NCBI RefSeq assembly: GCF_001315015.1
Contig: NZ_CP012917.1
Coordinates: 590,001-645,064 of the forward strand
Reading direction: 5' to 3'
DNA: 55,064 nucleotides
From: Azospirillum brasilense
GTDB lineage: Bacteria; Pseudomonadota; Alphaproteobacteria; Azospirillales; Azospirillaceae
The notes below the pieces were generated by a model. The model was not told the origin of the DNA. It saw nothing but the letters and a program-made list of their open reading frames with translations, and did no database searches. The translations under genes and the position numbers were made by a program. Of the stretch, positions 17,142 through 25,290 are shown one piece after another (position 1 is the first letter of the stretch; every line of letters starts with the position of its first letter).

Positions 17142-17172
17142 TTGCATCCGGAACTGATATATTAATATATTC
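17142..17172 (+). promoter_or_regulatory. Uronate operator 6 and uxaC promoter
   Basis: TTGCAT (17142-17147), 18 bp, TATATT (17166-17171). ATATATTAATATAT (17157-17170) is a perfect 14-bp palindrome covering the -10. About 107 bp of leader separates it from the uxaC start. Confidence 0.8.
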
Positions 17173-17278
17173 CGACATGCGGGGGCATTACCGGCGCAGC
17201 ATCACGCGCCGCACCCGAACCACCCATTCAAATGGGCACCGGACCTCCGTCCGGCATCCCTTTTTCCGGAGATGAACG

Positions 17279-18682
17279 ATGCTCCACCCCGACCGCCTCT
17301 TCCCCAGCGATCCCACGCAGCGCGACATCGCGCGCCGGCTGTACGCGGAGGTGGGCCACCTGCCGATCATCAGCCCGCACGGCCACACGGACCCGTCCTG
17401 GTTCGCCAAGAACGAGGCGTTCCCGAACCCGGCGTCGCTGTTCGTGGTGCCCGATCATTACGCCTTCCGCATGCTCTACAGCCAGGGCGTGACGTTGGAG
17501 AGCCTGGGCGTGCCGCGCACGGACGGCGGGGCGGTGGAGAGCGATCCCCGCAAGATCTGGCGCCAACTGGCGCAGAACTGGCATCTGTTCCGCGGCACCC
17601 CGACGCGCATGTGGCTCGACCACGCCTTCGAGACGGTGTTCGGCGTGACGGAGCGGCTGAGCGGGGCCAGCGCCGACCGCATCTTCGACCAGATCGACGC
17701 CTGCCTGCAGAAGCCGGACTTCCTGCCGCGCGCCCTGTTCGAGCGCTTCAACATCGAGCTTCTGGCGACCACGGAGTCGCCGCTCGACACGCTGGAGCAT
17801 CACCGCGCCATCCGCGAGAGCGGCTGGAAGGGGCGCGTCATCACCGCCTTCCGCCCCGACCCGGTCGTCGATCCGGAGTTCGAGGGCTTCCAGGCCAATG
17901 TGGAAACGCTGGGCGCGCTGTCCGGTGAGAACACCGGGACCTGGGCCGGCTACCTCGCCGCCCTGCGCAACCGCCGCCAGTATTTCAAGGAGGTCGGCGA
18001 CGCCACCTCGACCGACCACGGCCACGCCACGGCGACCACCGCCGACCTGTCGGACGCCGACGCCGAGCGGCTGTTCGAGAAGGCGCTGCGCGGCACCATC
18101 ACGGCGGCCGAGGCGGAGATCTTCCGCGGCCAGATGCTGACCGAGATGGCCAAGATGAGCCTGGAGGACGGGCTGGTCATGCAGATCCACCCGGGCAGCT
18201 TCCGCAACCACAACCCGGGCGTCTTCGAGCGCTTCGGCCGCGACAAGGGCGCCGACATCCCGACCGGCACCGAGTATGTGCGGGCGCTGAAGCCGCTGCT
18301 CGACCGCGTCGGCAACGAGCGCGACCTGACCATCATCCTGTTCACGCTGGATGAGACCAGCTACGCCCGCGAGCTGGCGCCGCTGGCCGGCCATTACCCG
18401 GCGCTGCGCGTCGGCCCGGCCTGGTGGTTCCACGACAGCCCCGAGGGCATGCGCCGCTACCGCGAGATGATCACGGAGACGGCCGGCTTCTACAACACGG
18501 TCGGCTTCAACGACGACACGCGCGCCTTCTGCTCCATCCCGGCCCGCCACGACGTGGCCCGCCGCGTCGACTGCGCCTTCCTGGCCCGCCTCGTCGCCGA
18601 GCACCGTCTGGAGGAGGACGAAGCCGCGGAGGTGGCGGTGGATCTCGCCTACACGCTGGCGAAGAAGGCCTACAAGCTCTGA
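17279..18682 (+). CDS. uxaC: Glucuronate/galacturonate isomerase
   Basis: Isomerises D-glucuronate to D-fructuronate and D-galacturonate to D-tagaturonate, the entry step for both branches. The 467-residue length is normal. Metal ligands H34 and H36 lie in ISPHGHTDPSWF. Other family blocks are FERFNIELLATTESPLD, QIHPGSFRNHNP and the C-terminal VGFNDDTRAFCSIPARHDVARR. GGAG sits upstream of ATG 17279. It probably shares a transcript with uxaA, although a palindromic doublet of about 130 bp intervenes. Confidence 0.96.
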   Translation: MLHPDRLFPSDPTQRDIARRLYAEVGHLPIISPHGHTDPSWFAKNEAFPNPASLFVVPDHYAFRMLYSQGVTLESLGVPRTDGGAVESDPRKIWRQLAQNWHLFRGTPTRMWLDHAFETVFGVTERLSGASADRIFDQIDACLQKPDFLPRALFERFNIELLATTESPLDTLEHHRAIRESGWKGRVITAFRPDPVVDPEFEGFQANVETLGALSGENTGTWAGYLAALRNRRQYFKEVGDATSTDHGHATATTADLSDADAERLFEKALRGTITAAEAEIFRGQMLTEMAKMSLEDGLVMQIHPGSFRNHNPGVFERFGRDKGADIPTGTEYVRALKPLLDRVGNERDLTIILFTLDETSYARELAPLAGHYPALRVGPAWWFHDSPEGMRRYREMITETAGFYNTVGFNDDTRAFCSIPARHDVARRVDCAFLARLVAEHRLEEDEAAEVAVDLAYTLAKKAYKL

Positions 18683-18693
18683 TGTTGGGTTTG

Positions 18694-18823
18694 CCCTTCT
18701 CCCCTCTGGGGAGAAGGGTAGGGATGAGGGGGCGGCCGCAGGCCGACAACGCACACTTATTGCCCTGTGTGAACGCCCTGACGGGCGCCCCCTCACCCTA
18801 ATCCTCTCCCCAGGGGGAGAGGG
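18694..18823. repeat. REPIN-like palindromic doublet, copy 1
   Basis: Two hairpins at the ends: CCCTTCTCCCC/GGGGAGAAGGG (18694-18718, 11-bp stem) and CCTCTCCCC/GGGGAGAGG (18803-18822). They are joined by complementary arms (GATGAGGGGGCG near 18723 and CGCCCCCTCACCC near 18786), so the whole unit can fold as one long hairpin. It closely resembles the element at 28431-28547. Its position between uxaC and uxaA may affect mRNA processing. Confidence 0.75.
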
Positions 18824-18849
18824 AACATTAGGGAGTGAAAGGAATCCCC

Positions 18850-20373
18850 ATGGCATCGCTGACCATCCGCCTGCACCCCGCGGACAACGTCGTCGTTGCC
18901 GGCGCCGACCTGCCGGAGGGCACCGCCCTGCCCGACACCGGCGTCGTCGCCCGGACCGCGATCCCCTCCGGCCACAAGGTCGCGGTGCAGGCCATCGCGG
19001 TCGGCGAGCCGGTGCGCAAGTACAACCAGGTCATCGGCTTCGCGACAGCGCCCATCGCGCCGGGCGACCATGTCCACGTCCACAACATCGGCGTCGGCGA
19101 CAGCTTCGAGCGCGACTACGCCTTCGGCGCCGACGCCCATGCCACCGACCTCGTTCCGGAGGCGGAGCGCGCCACCTTCCAGGGCATCGTCCGCCCGGAC
19201 GGGCGCGTGGCCACCCGCAACTACATCGGCATCCTGACCACGGTGAACTGCTCGGCCACCGCGGCGCGGATGATCGCCGACCAGTTCCGCGGCAACGCGC
19301 TGGCCGCCTACCCCAACATCGACGGGGTGGTCGCGCTGACCCATTCCTACGGCTGCGGCATGGGCTCGCAGGGCGACGCCATCGACGCGCTGCGCCGGAC
19401 CATCGCCGGCTACGCCCGCCACCCGAACTTCGCCGCCGTGCTCGTGCTCGGCCTCGGCTGCGAGGTGAACCAGATCGACAAGCTGGTCGAGGTCGAGGGG
19501 CTGACCGTCGGCGATACCCTGCAAACGCTGGCGATCCAGGAGAGCGGCGGCACCGCCGCCACCGTGCGGGCGAGCGTCGAGCGCATCCGCGCGCTGCTGC
19601 CCCGCGTCAACGACGTGACGCGCGAGACCGTGCCGGCCAGCCACCTGATCCTGGCGCTGCAATGCGGCGGGTCGGACGGCTATTCGGGCATCACCGCCAA
19701 CCCGGCGCTGGGCCACGCCGTTGATCTGCTGATCCGCAACGGCGGCACCGCGGTGCTGAGCGAGACGCCGGAGGTCTACGGCGCCGAGCATCTGCTGACC
19801 CGCCGCGCCGTCAGCCCGGCGGTCGGCGGGACGCTGGTCGAGCGCATCCGCTGGTGGGAGGACTACACCAGCCGCACCGGCGGCGAGATGAACAACAACC
19901 CGTCGCCCGGCAACAAGAAGGGCGGCTTGACCACCATCCTGGAGAAGTCGCTGGGCGCGGTCGCCAAGGCCGGCACGACCAACCTCGTCGAGGTGGTGCG
20001 CTACGCCGAGCCGATCACCGGGCCGGGCCTCGTCTTCATGGACACGCCGGGCTACGACCCGGTGTCGGCCACGGGACAGGTGGCGGGCGGCGCCAACGTG
20101 CTGTGCTTCACCACCGGCCGCGGCTCCGTCTTCGGCTGCAAGCCGACGCCGTCGCTGAAGCTCGCCACCAACACGGCGCTGTTCCGCAAGATGCCCGACG
20201 ACATGGACATCGACTGCGGCCCCATCGCCACCGGCGACGCCACCATCGAGGAGGTCGGGCGGGCCATCTTCCAGCTCATCCTCGACACCGCGTCGGGCCG
20301 GAAGACCAAGAGCGAGGAGCTGGGTTTCGGCTCCGACGAGTTCACGCCCTGGCAGATGGGCGCCGTCATGTGA
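18850..20373 (+). CDS. uxaA: Altronate dehydratase
   Basis: Dehydrates D-altronate to KDG in the galacturonate branch. It has 507 residues from ATG 18850, which follows AAAGGAAT; an upstream in-frame ATG at 18835 is less well placed. It has an N-terminal SAF domain (about 1-75) and a dehydratase body with SYGCGMGSQGD, LGCEVNQID, CGGSDGYSGITANPALG and FGCKPTPSLKLATN, where the conserved cysteines probably hold an iron centre. Galactarate dehydratase is the nearest alternative but is usually found with other genes. Confidence 0.93.
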   Translation: MASLTIRLHPADNVVVAGADLPEGTALPDTGVVARTAIPSGHKVAVQAIAVGEPVRKYNQVIGFATAPIAPGDHVHVHNIGVGDSFERDYAFGADAHATDLVPEAERATFQGIVRPDGRVATRNYIGILTTVNCSATAARMIADQFRGNALAAYPNIDGVVALTHSYGCGMGSQGDAIDALRRTIAGYARHPNFAAVLVLGLGCEVNQIDKLVEVEGLTVGDTLQTLAIQESGGTAATVRASVERIRALLPRVNDVTRETVPASHLILALQCGGSDGYSGITANPALGHAVDLLIRNGGTAVLSETPEVYGAEHLLTRRAVSPAVGGTLVERIRWWEDYTSRTGGEMNNNPSPGNKKGGLTTILEKSLGAVAKAGTTNLVEVVRYAEPITGPGLVFMDTPGYDPVSATGQVAGGANVLCFTTGRGSVFGCKPTPSLKLATNTALFRKMPDDMDIDCGPIATGDATIEEVGRAIFQLILDTASGRKTKSEELGFGSDEFTPWQMGAVM

Positions 20374-20383
20374 GCGAAAGGGC

Positions 20384-20412
20384 TTGCGCCTGGAGTGATA
20401 TACTAGTATAAG
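20384..20412 (+). promoter_or_regulatory. Uronate operator 7 and orphan promoter
   Basis: TTGCGC (20384-20389), 17 bp, TATAAG (20407-20412), with the perfect palindrome TATACTAGTATA at 20399-20410. The layout matches the uxaC and mgsA promoters, but it lies just after uxaA and points at the end of an opposing LysR gene, with no protein gene downstream. Confidence 0.7.
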
Positions 20413-20418
20413 TGTTTT

Positions 20419-20535
20419 CGTTCGGTTATCCTTTGAAACCCAGTCGGCAGGCCGCACCGCGCGTATGGTTCCGCCGAATGACGTTTCTCCAAAGTGCGAC
20501 TTCAGACCGCCGGGGCATTCTCCGGCGGTCTTTTC
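20419..20535 (+). ncRNA. Candidate uronate-controlled small RNA
   Basis: A predicted transcript of about 115 nt between the orphan promoter and the intrinsic terminator at 20505-20539. The only ATG inside (20464) lacks a ribosome site and its frame runs through the terminator. The 3' end is antisense to the last codons of the LysR gene. This is a prediction from promoter and terminator signals only; the terminator could instead just end the uxaC-uxaA transcript. Confidence 0.4.
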
Positions 20536-21416
20536 TTTTCGGAGTCGGGCGACCCGACGGCGGCGCGCAGCCAGTCGCGGAAGGCGGTGAAGCCCGGCTC
20601 GCGGTGCCGCGCCGGGCGCGAGACCAGATACCACGCCCGCCCCATCGGCACGGCCAGCGCGAAGGGCGTGACCAGCCGGCCCGCCGCCAGATCGTCGGCG
20701 ATGTAGAGCCGCGCCCCCAGCGCCACCCCCACCCCGTCCGCCGCCGCCTGCAGGGTCATGGCGTAGCTGCCGAAGGACAGCCCCTTCACGGCCGGCGGCG
20801 CCAGCCCCGCCGAGGCGAACCAGTGCGGCCAGTCGTCCGCCCAATGCGAGACCGACAGCAGCGTCGCCGACAGCAGATCCTCCGGACGGCGCAGGCTCCG
20901 CGCCAGAGCCGGCGCGCAGACCGGCAGCATGTCGGCGGTGAACAGCTCCTCCACCTCGTAGCCCGGCCAATGCCCGTCGCCCAGCAGCAGGGCGCAGGTC
21001 CAGTCCTCGCGGATCGGCGCGCCGGCGCCGCCGGTGGCGATGCGCACCTCCACGTCGGGGTGGCTCTCGTGGAAGGCCGACAGGCGCGGGATCAGCCAGC
21101 GCACCGCGAAGGTGGCGCCCACCCCCAGCGTCAGCACCGGGCCGTCGCGCATGGCGGCGACCCGCTCCACGCTGTCGGCGATGGCGTCGAAGGCGCCGGT
21201 CAGGCCGGGCTGCAGCGCCCGCCCGCGGTCGGTCAGCTCCAGCGCGTTGGCCCGCCGCTCGAACAGCGGGAAGCCCATCCGCTCTTCCAGCAGGCGCACC
21301 ATGCGGCTGACCGCGGCCTGCGAGACGTTCAGCTCGCCCGCCGCCCCGGTGAAGCTGCCGTGCCGGGCCGCGGCCTCGAACGCCCGCAAGGCGTTCAGCG
21401 ATGGCAGGCGCCGCAT
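20502..21416 (-). CDS. LysR-family regulator (GcvA-like)
   Basis: A 304-residue regulator: N-terminal winged helix with LNALRAFEAAARHGSFTGAA and the recognition part VSQAAVSRMVRLLEERMG, then a periplasmic-binding-like effector domain. ATG 21416 (MRRLPSLNAL) is preceded by AGAGGA and is the usual start for GcvA-like proteins; ATGs at 21431 and 21443 are alternatives. It is divergent from the TauE/SafE permease gene, which it may control. Its last residues (SEKKRPPENAPAV) are encoded across an intrinsic terminator of the other strand. Confidence 0.88.
   Translation of the reverse strand: MRRLPSLNALRAFEAAARHGSFTGAAGELNVSQAAVSRMVRLLEERMGFPLFERRANALELTDRGRALQPGLTGAFDAIADSVERVAAMRDGPVLTLGVGATFAVRWLIPRLSAFHESHPDVEVRIATGGAGAPIREDWTCALLLGDGHWPGYEVEELFTADMLPVCAPALARSLRRPEDLLSATLLSVSHWADDWPHWFASAGLAPPAVKGLSFGSYAMTLQAAADGVGVALGARLYIADDLAAGRLVTPFALAVPMGRAWYLVSRPARHREPGFTAFRDWLRAAVGSPDSEKKRPPENAPAV
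20505..20539 (+). terminator. Intrinsic terminator
   Basis: GACCGCCGG (20505-20513) pairs with CCGGCGGTC (20522-20530) around a short loop and is followed by TTTTCTTTT. It would end the uxaC-uxaA message or the candidate small RNA. It overlaps the coding end of the opposing LysR gene. Confidence 0.85.
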
Positions 21417-21500
21417 CCGATTCCTCTCCATACACCCCAACATTTCCTGGGGGTCAGCATCAGACAATCCCGTTTGCGGCGCAAGCGCGCCAAGGGCATC

Positions 21501-22292
21501 ATGCCGTCCACAGCCAAAGAAAACTTTCGGATGAGCGGGATGCTGACGGTTCCCCTGACACTCGGACTCGGCCTTGCGGCGCTGGTGACCTCGTTCCTGT
21601 CGGGCCTGTTCGGCATGGCCGGTGGCATGGTGCTGATGGGGCTGCTGCTGGTGTTGCTGCCGGTGTCCTCGGCCATGCTGCTGCACGGGATCACGCAGAT
21701 GACCGCCAACGGCTGGCGGGCGTGGCTGTGGCGGCGGCACGTGCAATGGGGGATCGTGGCCCGGTTCCTGTTGGGCGGGGCGGTGGCGGTCGGCGTCTTC
21801 ACCCTGATCCGCTACGTGCCCGGCAAGGCAGAATCACTGATCCTGCTGGGGCTGTCGCCCTTCATGGCGATGGCCGTCCCGTCGCACTGGTCGCCGAACG
21901 TGTCGCGGCGCGGCCACAGCACGCTGGCCGGCCTGCTGTGCATGGGCGTGCAGCTGATCGCCGGCATCTCGGGGCCGCTGCTCGACGTCTTCTTCGTGAA
22001 GTCCAGCCTGTCGCGGCAGAGCGTCGTCGCGACCAAGGCGACGATGCAGGTCTTCGGCCACCTGTTCAAGACGGTCTATTTTGGCTCCCTCGTCGCCGCG
22101 TCGGAGACGGAGGCGCTGGACATCACGGTGACGGCCCTGTGCATCGGCATGGCGGTCCTGGGGACGAACCTGTCGCGCCGCGTGCTCGACGCGATGAGCG
22201 ACGCCCAGTTCCGCAGTTGGAGCCAGCGTCTGGTCGCCCTGACCGGCACCGTCTATCTCGGCCAGGGGCTGTTCCTGCTGGTGGTGCGGTAG
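21501..22292 (+). CDS. TauE/SafE-family membrane permease
   Basis: A 263-residue inner-membrane protein with about seven hydrophobic segments, including LGLAALVTSFLSGLFGMAGG near the N-terminus, the family's first conserved repeat. The second repeat contains LIAGISGPLLDVFFVKS. Members export or import sulfonates, sulfite or small organic anions. ATG 21501 follows AAGGG; ATG 21531 is possible. It is divergent from a LysR gene 84 bp away, suggesting local regulation. Substrate unknown. Confidence 0.82.
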   Translation: MPSTAKENFRMSGMLTVPLTLGLGLAALVTSFLSGLFGMAGGMVLMGLLLVLLPVSSAMLLHGITQMTANGWRAWLWRRHVQWGIVARFLLGGAVAVGVFTLIRYVPGKAESLILLGLSPFMAMAVPSHWSPNVSRRGHSTLAGLLCMGVQLIAGISGPLLDVFFVKSSLSRQSVVATKATMQVFGHLFKTVYFGSLVAASETEALDITVTALCIGMAVLGTNLSRRVLDAMSDAQFRSWSQRLVALTGTVYLGQGLFLLVVR

Positions 22293-22475
22293 GATCCGGG
22301 GGGCGTTTGCCCCCTCCCATCACCCCGGCGGGGGAAAAACCGCCGAAGACCGGTCTCCGCCTCTTCCGGGTGGAGCGCCGAAATTTTGCGTGCCTGGGTG
22401 GTGGCTGACAGGTTCATGACAGGTTCGCCTGTTAAACAGTTGGAACAACCAACCACCGTTCCCGGAACCTCCACC
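22293..22475. other. Non-coding gap before the tct region
   Basis: A GGGGGC-GTTT-GCCCCC hairpin lies at 22299-22314 just after the permease stop, without a T-run. No operator or ORF is recognised up to 22475; a short candidate ORF follows. Confidence 0.4.
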
Positions 22476-22643
22476 ATGGCGACCGAATCCGCAGCCAGGA
22501 AACCGGCGGAACCCACGGCGAAGACCGCATCGGCGGACCAGCGCACCCCACTCTTTTATGGCGCCGCCTGCGGCGCGGGGGCCGGCGGCTCCGTCCTCCT
22601 CTACGAGGCGCGTCCGCAGCACCCCGACGCCAAGGCACCGTAA
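22476..22643 (+). CDS. Possible small protein, unknown
   Basis: A 55-codon frame (MATESAARKPAEPTAK...) with a polar Ala/Lys/Glu-rich first half and a short Gly/Ala segment GAACGAGAGGSVLLYEA. GGAA lies about 8 bp before the ATG. It ends 51 bp before the first tctC. No family recognised; it may be a chance ORF in GC-rich DNA. Confidence 0.3.
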   Translation: MATESAARKPAEPTAKTASADQRTPLFYGAACGAGAGGSVLLYEARPQHPDAKAP

Positions 22644-22694
22644 GGCGCGCCAAGCGCCGTCCAAAAAACAAAAATTCCATTCGGAGGAAACACC

Positions 22695-23666
22695 ATGAGC
22701 CTCGGCAACCCCGCCAAGGGGATGCTGGCGGCGGCCGTGCTGGCCGCTGCCGCCCTGTTCGCCGCTCCCGCGTCCGCGGAGATCAAGAATCTGGAGATCA
22801 TCGCCCCTGCCAACGCCGGCGGCGGCTATGACCAGCACGCGCGCGCCATGCAGCAGGTGCTTCAGGAACACAAGCTGGCCTCCAGCGTCCAGGTGGTCAA
22901 CATTCCGGGGGCCGGCGGCACCATCGGCCTCAGCCAGTTTGTCACCGCCAAGAAGCGCAACCCCGGCCTGATGATCTCCGGCCTCGGCATGATCGGGGCG
23001 ATCCTGATCAACAAGTCGCCGGTGTCGCTCGATCAGGTGACCCCGCTGGCCCGCCTGACCGGCGAGTACCAGCCCATCGTCGTGGCCGCGGATTCGCCGC
23101 TGAAGACGCTCGACGACCTCGTGAAGAAGTTCAAGGCCGATCCCGGCTCGGTCTCCTGGGGCGGCTTCGCCGTTGGCAGCCCCGACCACATCCTCTACGG
23201 CCTGCTGGTCAAGGCGATCGGCGGCGACGTGTCCAAGATGAACTACATCGCCGCCGGTGCTGGCGGCGAGATGATGGCCTCGGTGCTCGGCGGCCACATC
23301 ACCGTGGCGACCGGCGGCTACAACGAGATGGCCTCGCAGCTCCAGGCCGGAAAGCTGCGCGCGCTGGCGATCTCCGCCCCGCAGCGCCTTCCCGGCATCG
23401 ACGTCCCGACCTTCAAGGAGCAGGGTGTGGATGTCGAGCTGGTGAACTGGCGCGCGGTGATGGCGCCGGGCAACCTGAAGGCGTCGGAGAAGCAGGTGCT
23501 GGACGACGCGGTCGGCGCCATGGTCCGCACCGACGACTGGAAGCGCATCGCCGCGGAGCGCGGCTGGATCGACCTCTACCTGCCGCCCGACCAGTTCGCC
23601 GCCTTCGTGAAGGACGAGCGGACCCGGATCGAAGGCGTCCTGACGGAACTCGGCCTCGTCAAGTGA
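22695..23666 (+). CDS. TTT transporter substrate-binding protein 1 (TctC/Bug)
   Basis: Periplasmic binding protein of 323 residues with a signal peptide at 1-28 (APASA-EI). TctC features are IIAPANAGGGYDQHARAMQQVL and VVNIPGAGGTIGLSQFV. CGGAGG precedes ATG 22695. It lies first in a tctC-tctC-tctB-tctA set and is closely similar to the next gene. Bug-fold proteins bind citrate and other carboxylates; the ligand here is not evident. Confidence 0.9.
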   Translation: MSLGNPAKGMLAAAVLAAAALFAAPASAEIKNLEIIAPANAGGGYDQHARAMQQVLQEHKLASSVQVVNIPGAGGTIGLSQFVTAKKRNPGLMISGLGMIGAILINKSPVSLDQVTPLARLTGEYQPIVVAADSPLKTLDDLVKKFKADPGSVSWGGFAVGSPDHILYGLLVKAIGGDVSKMNYIAAGAGGEMMASVLGGHITVATGGYNEMASQLQAGKLRALAISAPQRLPGIDVPTFKEQGVDVELVNWRAVMAPGNLKASEKQVLDDAVGAMVRTDDWKRIAAERGWIDLYLPPDQFAAFVKDERTRIEGVLTELGLVK

Positions 23667-23673
23667 CCGACAG

Positions 23674-23691
23674 CCGGCGGTGATCCGCCGG
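23674..23691 (+). terminator. Hairpin between the two tctC genes
   Basis: CCGGCGG (23674-23680), loop TGAT, CCGCCGG (23685-23691), then GTTTC. Seven base pairs with a tetraloop and a weak T-stretch; it probably tunes expression rather than ending transcription. Confidence 0.5.
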
Positions 23692-23727
23692 GTTTCAAAA
23701 CAAAACAAAGCCATGGAGCGAAGCGTC

Positions 23728-24705
23728 ATGACCATCCGCATGCCGGGCGCCGTGAAGGGCGTCCTGACCGCCGCCGTCCTCGCCACGGCCACCCTCGCCG
23801 CCACCCCGTCGCTGGCCGAGATCAAGGGGCTGGAGATCATCGCCCCGGCGAGCCCCGGCGGCGGCTGGGACCAGCACGCCCGCACCCTCCAGCAGGTCCT
23901 CCAGGATCAGAAGCTGGCCTCCAACATCCAGGTCGTGAACATCCCCGGCGCCGGCGGCACGGTCGGCCTCGCCCAGTTCGTCACCGCCAAGAAGCGCTCG
24001 CCGACGATTCTGGTCGGCGGCCAGATCATGCTGGGCGCCATCGTTACCAACAAGTCGGCGGTGACGCTCGACCAAGTGACCCCGCTGGCCCGGCTGACCG
24101 GCGAGTACACGGCCATCGTCGTTCCGCCGGATTCGCCCATCAAGACCTTCGACGATCTGATCCAGAAGTTTAAGGCAGACCCCGGCTCGGTCTCCTGGGG
24201 CGGCGGCTCGGCGGGCGGCAGCGACCAGATCCTCGCCGGCCTGATCGCCAAGGCGGTCGGCGTCGATCCGAACAAGGTCAACTACGTCGCCACCGCGGGC
24301 GGCGGCGAGTTGCTGGCCTCGGCGCTCGGCGGCCATGTGACGCTGGGCATGGGCGGCTACAGCGAGTTCGCCCCGCAGTTCCAGGCGGGCAAGCTGCGCG
24401 CCATCGCCGTCTCCGCCCCGCAGCGCCTGCCGGGATCCGACACGCCGACCCTGAAGGAGCAGGGCGTCGACCTGGAGTTCGTGAACTGGCGCGGCGTCTT
24501 CGCCCAGGCATCGGCCAAGCCGGCCGAGCTGAAGGAACTTCAGGAGGCCGTCGCCAAGGCCGTCGCCAGCGACGAGTGGAAGCAGGCCGTGAAGCAGCGC
24601 GGCTGGATCGACCTCTACCAGCCCACCGCCGAGTTCACCGCCTTCCTGAAGCAGGAGCGCGCCCAGATCGAAGGCACGCTGAAGGACATCGGTCTCGTGA
24701 AGTAA
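23728..24705 (+). CDS. TTT transporter substrate-binding protein 2 (TctC/Bug)
   Basis: A 325-residue paralogue of the preceding protein, with signal peptide 1-30 (PSLA-EI), IIAPASPGGGWDQHARTLQQVL and VVNIPGAGGTVGLAQFV. ATG 23728 has GGAG about 9 bp upstream; ATG 23713 lacks a site. The differences concentrate in the ligand-facing loops (for example GGGSAGGSDQI against GGFAVGSPDHI), which suggests a shifted ligand preference with shared permease subunits. Confidence 0.9.
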   Translation: MTIRMPGAVKGVLTAAVLATATLAATPSLAEIKGLEIIAPASPGGGWDQHARTLQQVLQDQKLASNIQVVNIPGAGGTVGLAQFVTAKKRSPTILVGGQIMLGAIVTNKSAVTLDQVTPLARLTGEYTAIVVPPDSPIKTFDDLIQKFKADPGSVSWGGGSAGGSDQILAGLIAKAVGVDPNKVNYVATAGGGELLASALGGHVTLGMGGYSEFAPQFQAGKLRAIAVSAPQRLPGSDTPTLKEQGVDLEFVNWRGVFAQASAKPAELKELQEAVAKAVASDEWKQAVKQRGWIDLYQPTAEFTAFLKQERAQIEGTLKDIGLVK

Positions 24706-24746
24706 GGACCGAACCAGGCGGGCGCGGTCGCCGCGCCCGCCGGTCC
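24706..24746 (+). terminator. Strong hairpin between tctC and tctB
   Basis: GGCGGGCGCGG (24717-24727) pairs perfectly with CCGCGCCCGCC (24731-24741) around a 3-nt loop. Flanking GGACC/GGTCC extend it. It is followed by GCAAAAAAC rather than T's, so it fits an mRNA-stabilising stem that raises binding protein over permease. Confidence 0.6.
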
Positions 24747-24774
24747 GCAAAAAACAGTCTGGGAGGATGAAGCG

Positions 24775-25263
24775 ATGACCACCGGTCGGAGCATGCGCGC
24801 CGGAGAGGCGGTGCTGGGCGGCGGGCTGATCGCCCTTGGGGGCTTGATCGCGGTCGAAACCATGCTGACCCCGAGCGTCGGCCGGGCGGTGGTCGGCCCC
24901 GCCCTGTTTCCCTACCTGATTTCGGGCGGCCTCGTCCTGGTCGGGCTGTCCCTGCTGCGCGAGGCCTTCGCCGGGGCCATCGCCCACGCCGAGGGGCTGG
25001 AGCTGGACCTTTGGGCGGTGGCGCTGGTCGCGGCCGGGCTGGCCGTTCAGTTCCTGCTGCTCGACACGCTGGGCTGGATTCCCTCCACCACCATCCTGTT
25101 CGCCGCGGTCTCCCGCGCCTTCGGCGGCCGGCGGCTGATGGTCAATCTCGCCATCGGGCTGGCGCTCGCCGCCTTCACCTTCGTGGCCTTCAATTACGGG
25201 CTCGGCCTGAACCTGCCCGAGGGCAGCCTCGTCGAACGGCTCACGTCAGCCGACGCCGAATAA
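24775..25263 (+). CDS. tctB: TTT transporter small membrane subunit (TctB)
   Basis: A 162-residue protein with four hydrophobic segments (about 11-30, 40-62, 80-100 and 123-145) and the family pattern VVGPALFPYLIS. GGGAGG lies before ATG 24775. It lies between tctC and tctA and forms the small membrane subunit of the sodium- or proton-coupled carrier. Confidence 0.85.
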   Translation: MTTGRSMRAGEAVLGGGLIALGGLIAVETMLTPSVGRAVVGPALFPYLISGGLVLVGLSLLREAFAGAIAHAEGLELDLWAVALVAAGLAVQFLLLDTLGWIPSTTILFAAVSRAFGGRRLMVNLAIGLALAAFTFVAFNYGLGLNLPEGSLVERLTSADAE

Positions 25264-25290
25264 GCCCCGCTTCGGGAAGGAAACTGCACA

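Noticed and set aside
20464..20580. Short ORF downstream of the orphan uronate promoter
   Set aside because: No ribosome site precedes the ATG, and the frame runs through an intrinsic terminator into the opposing lysR coding region.
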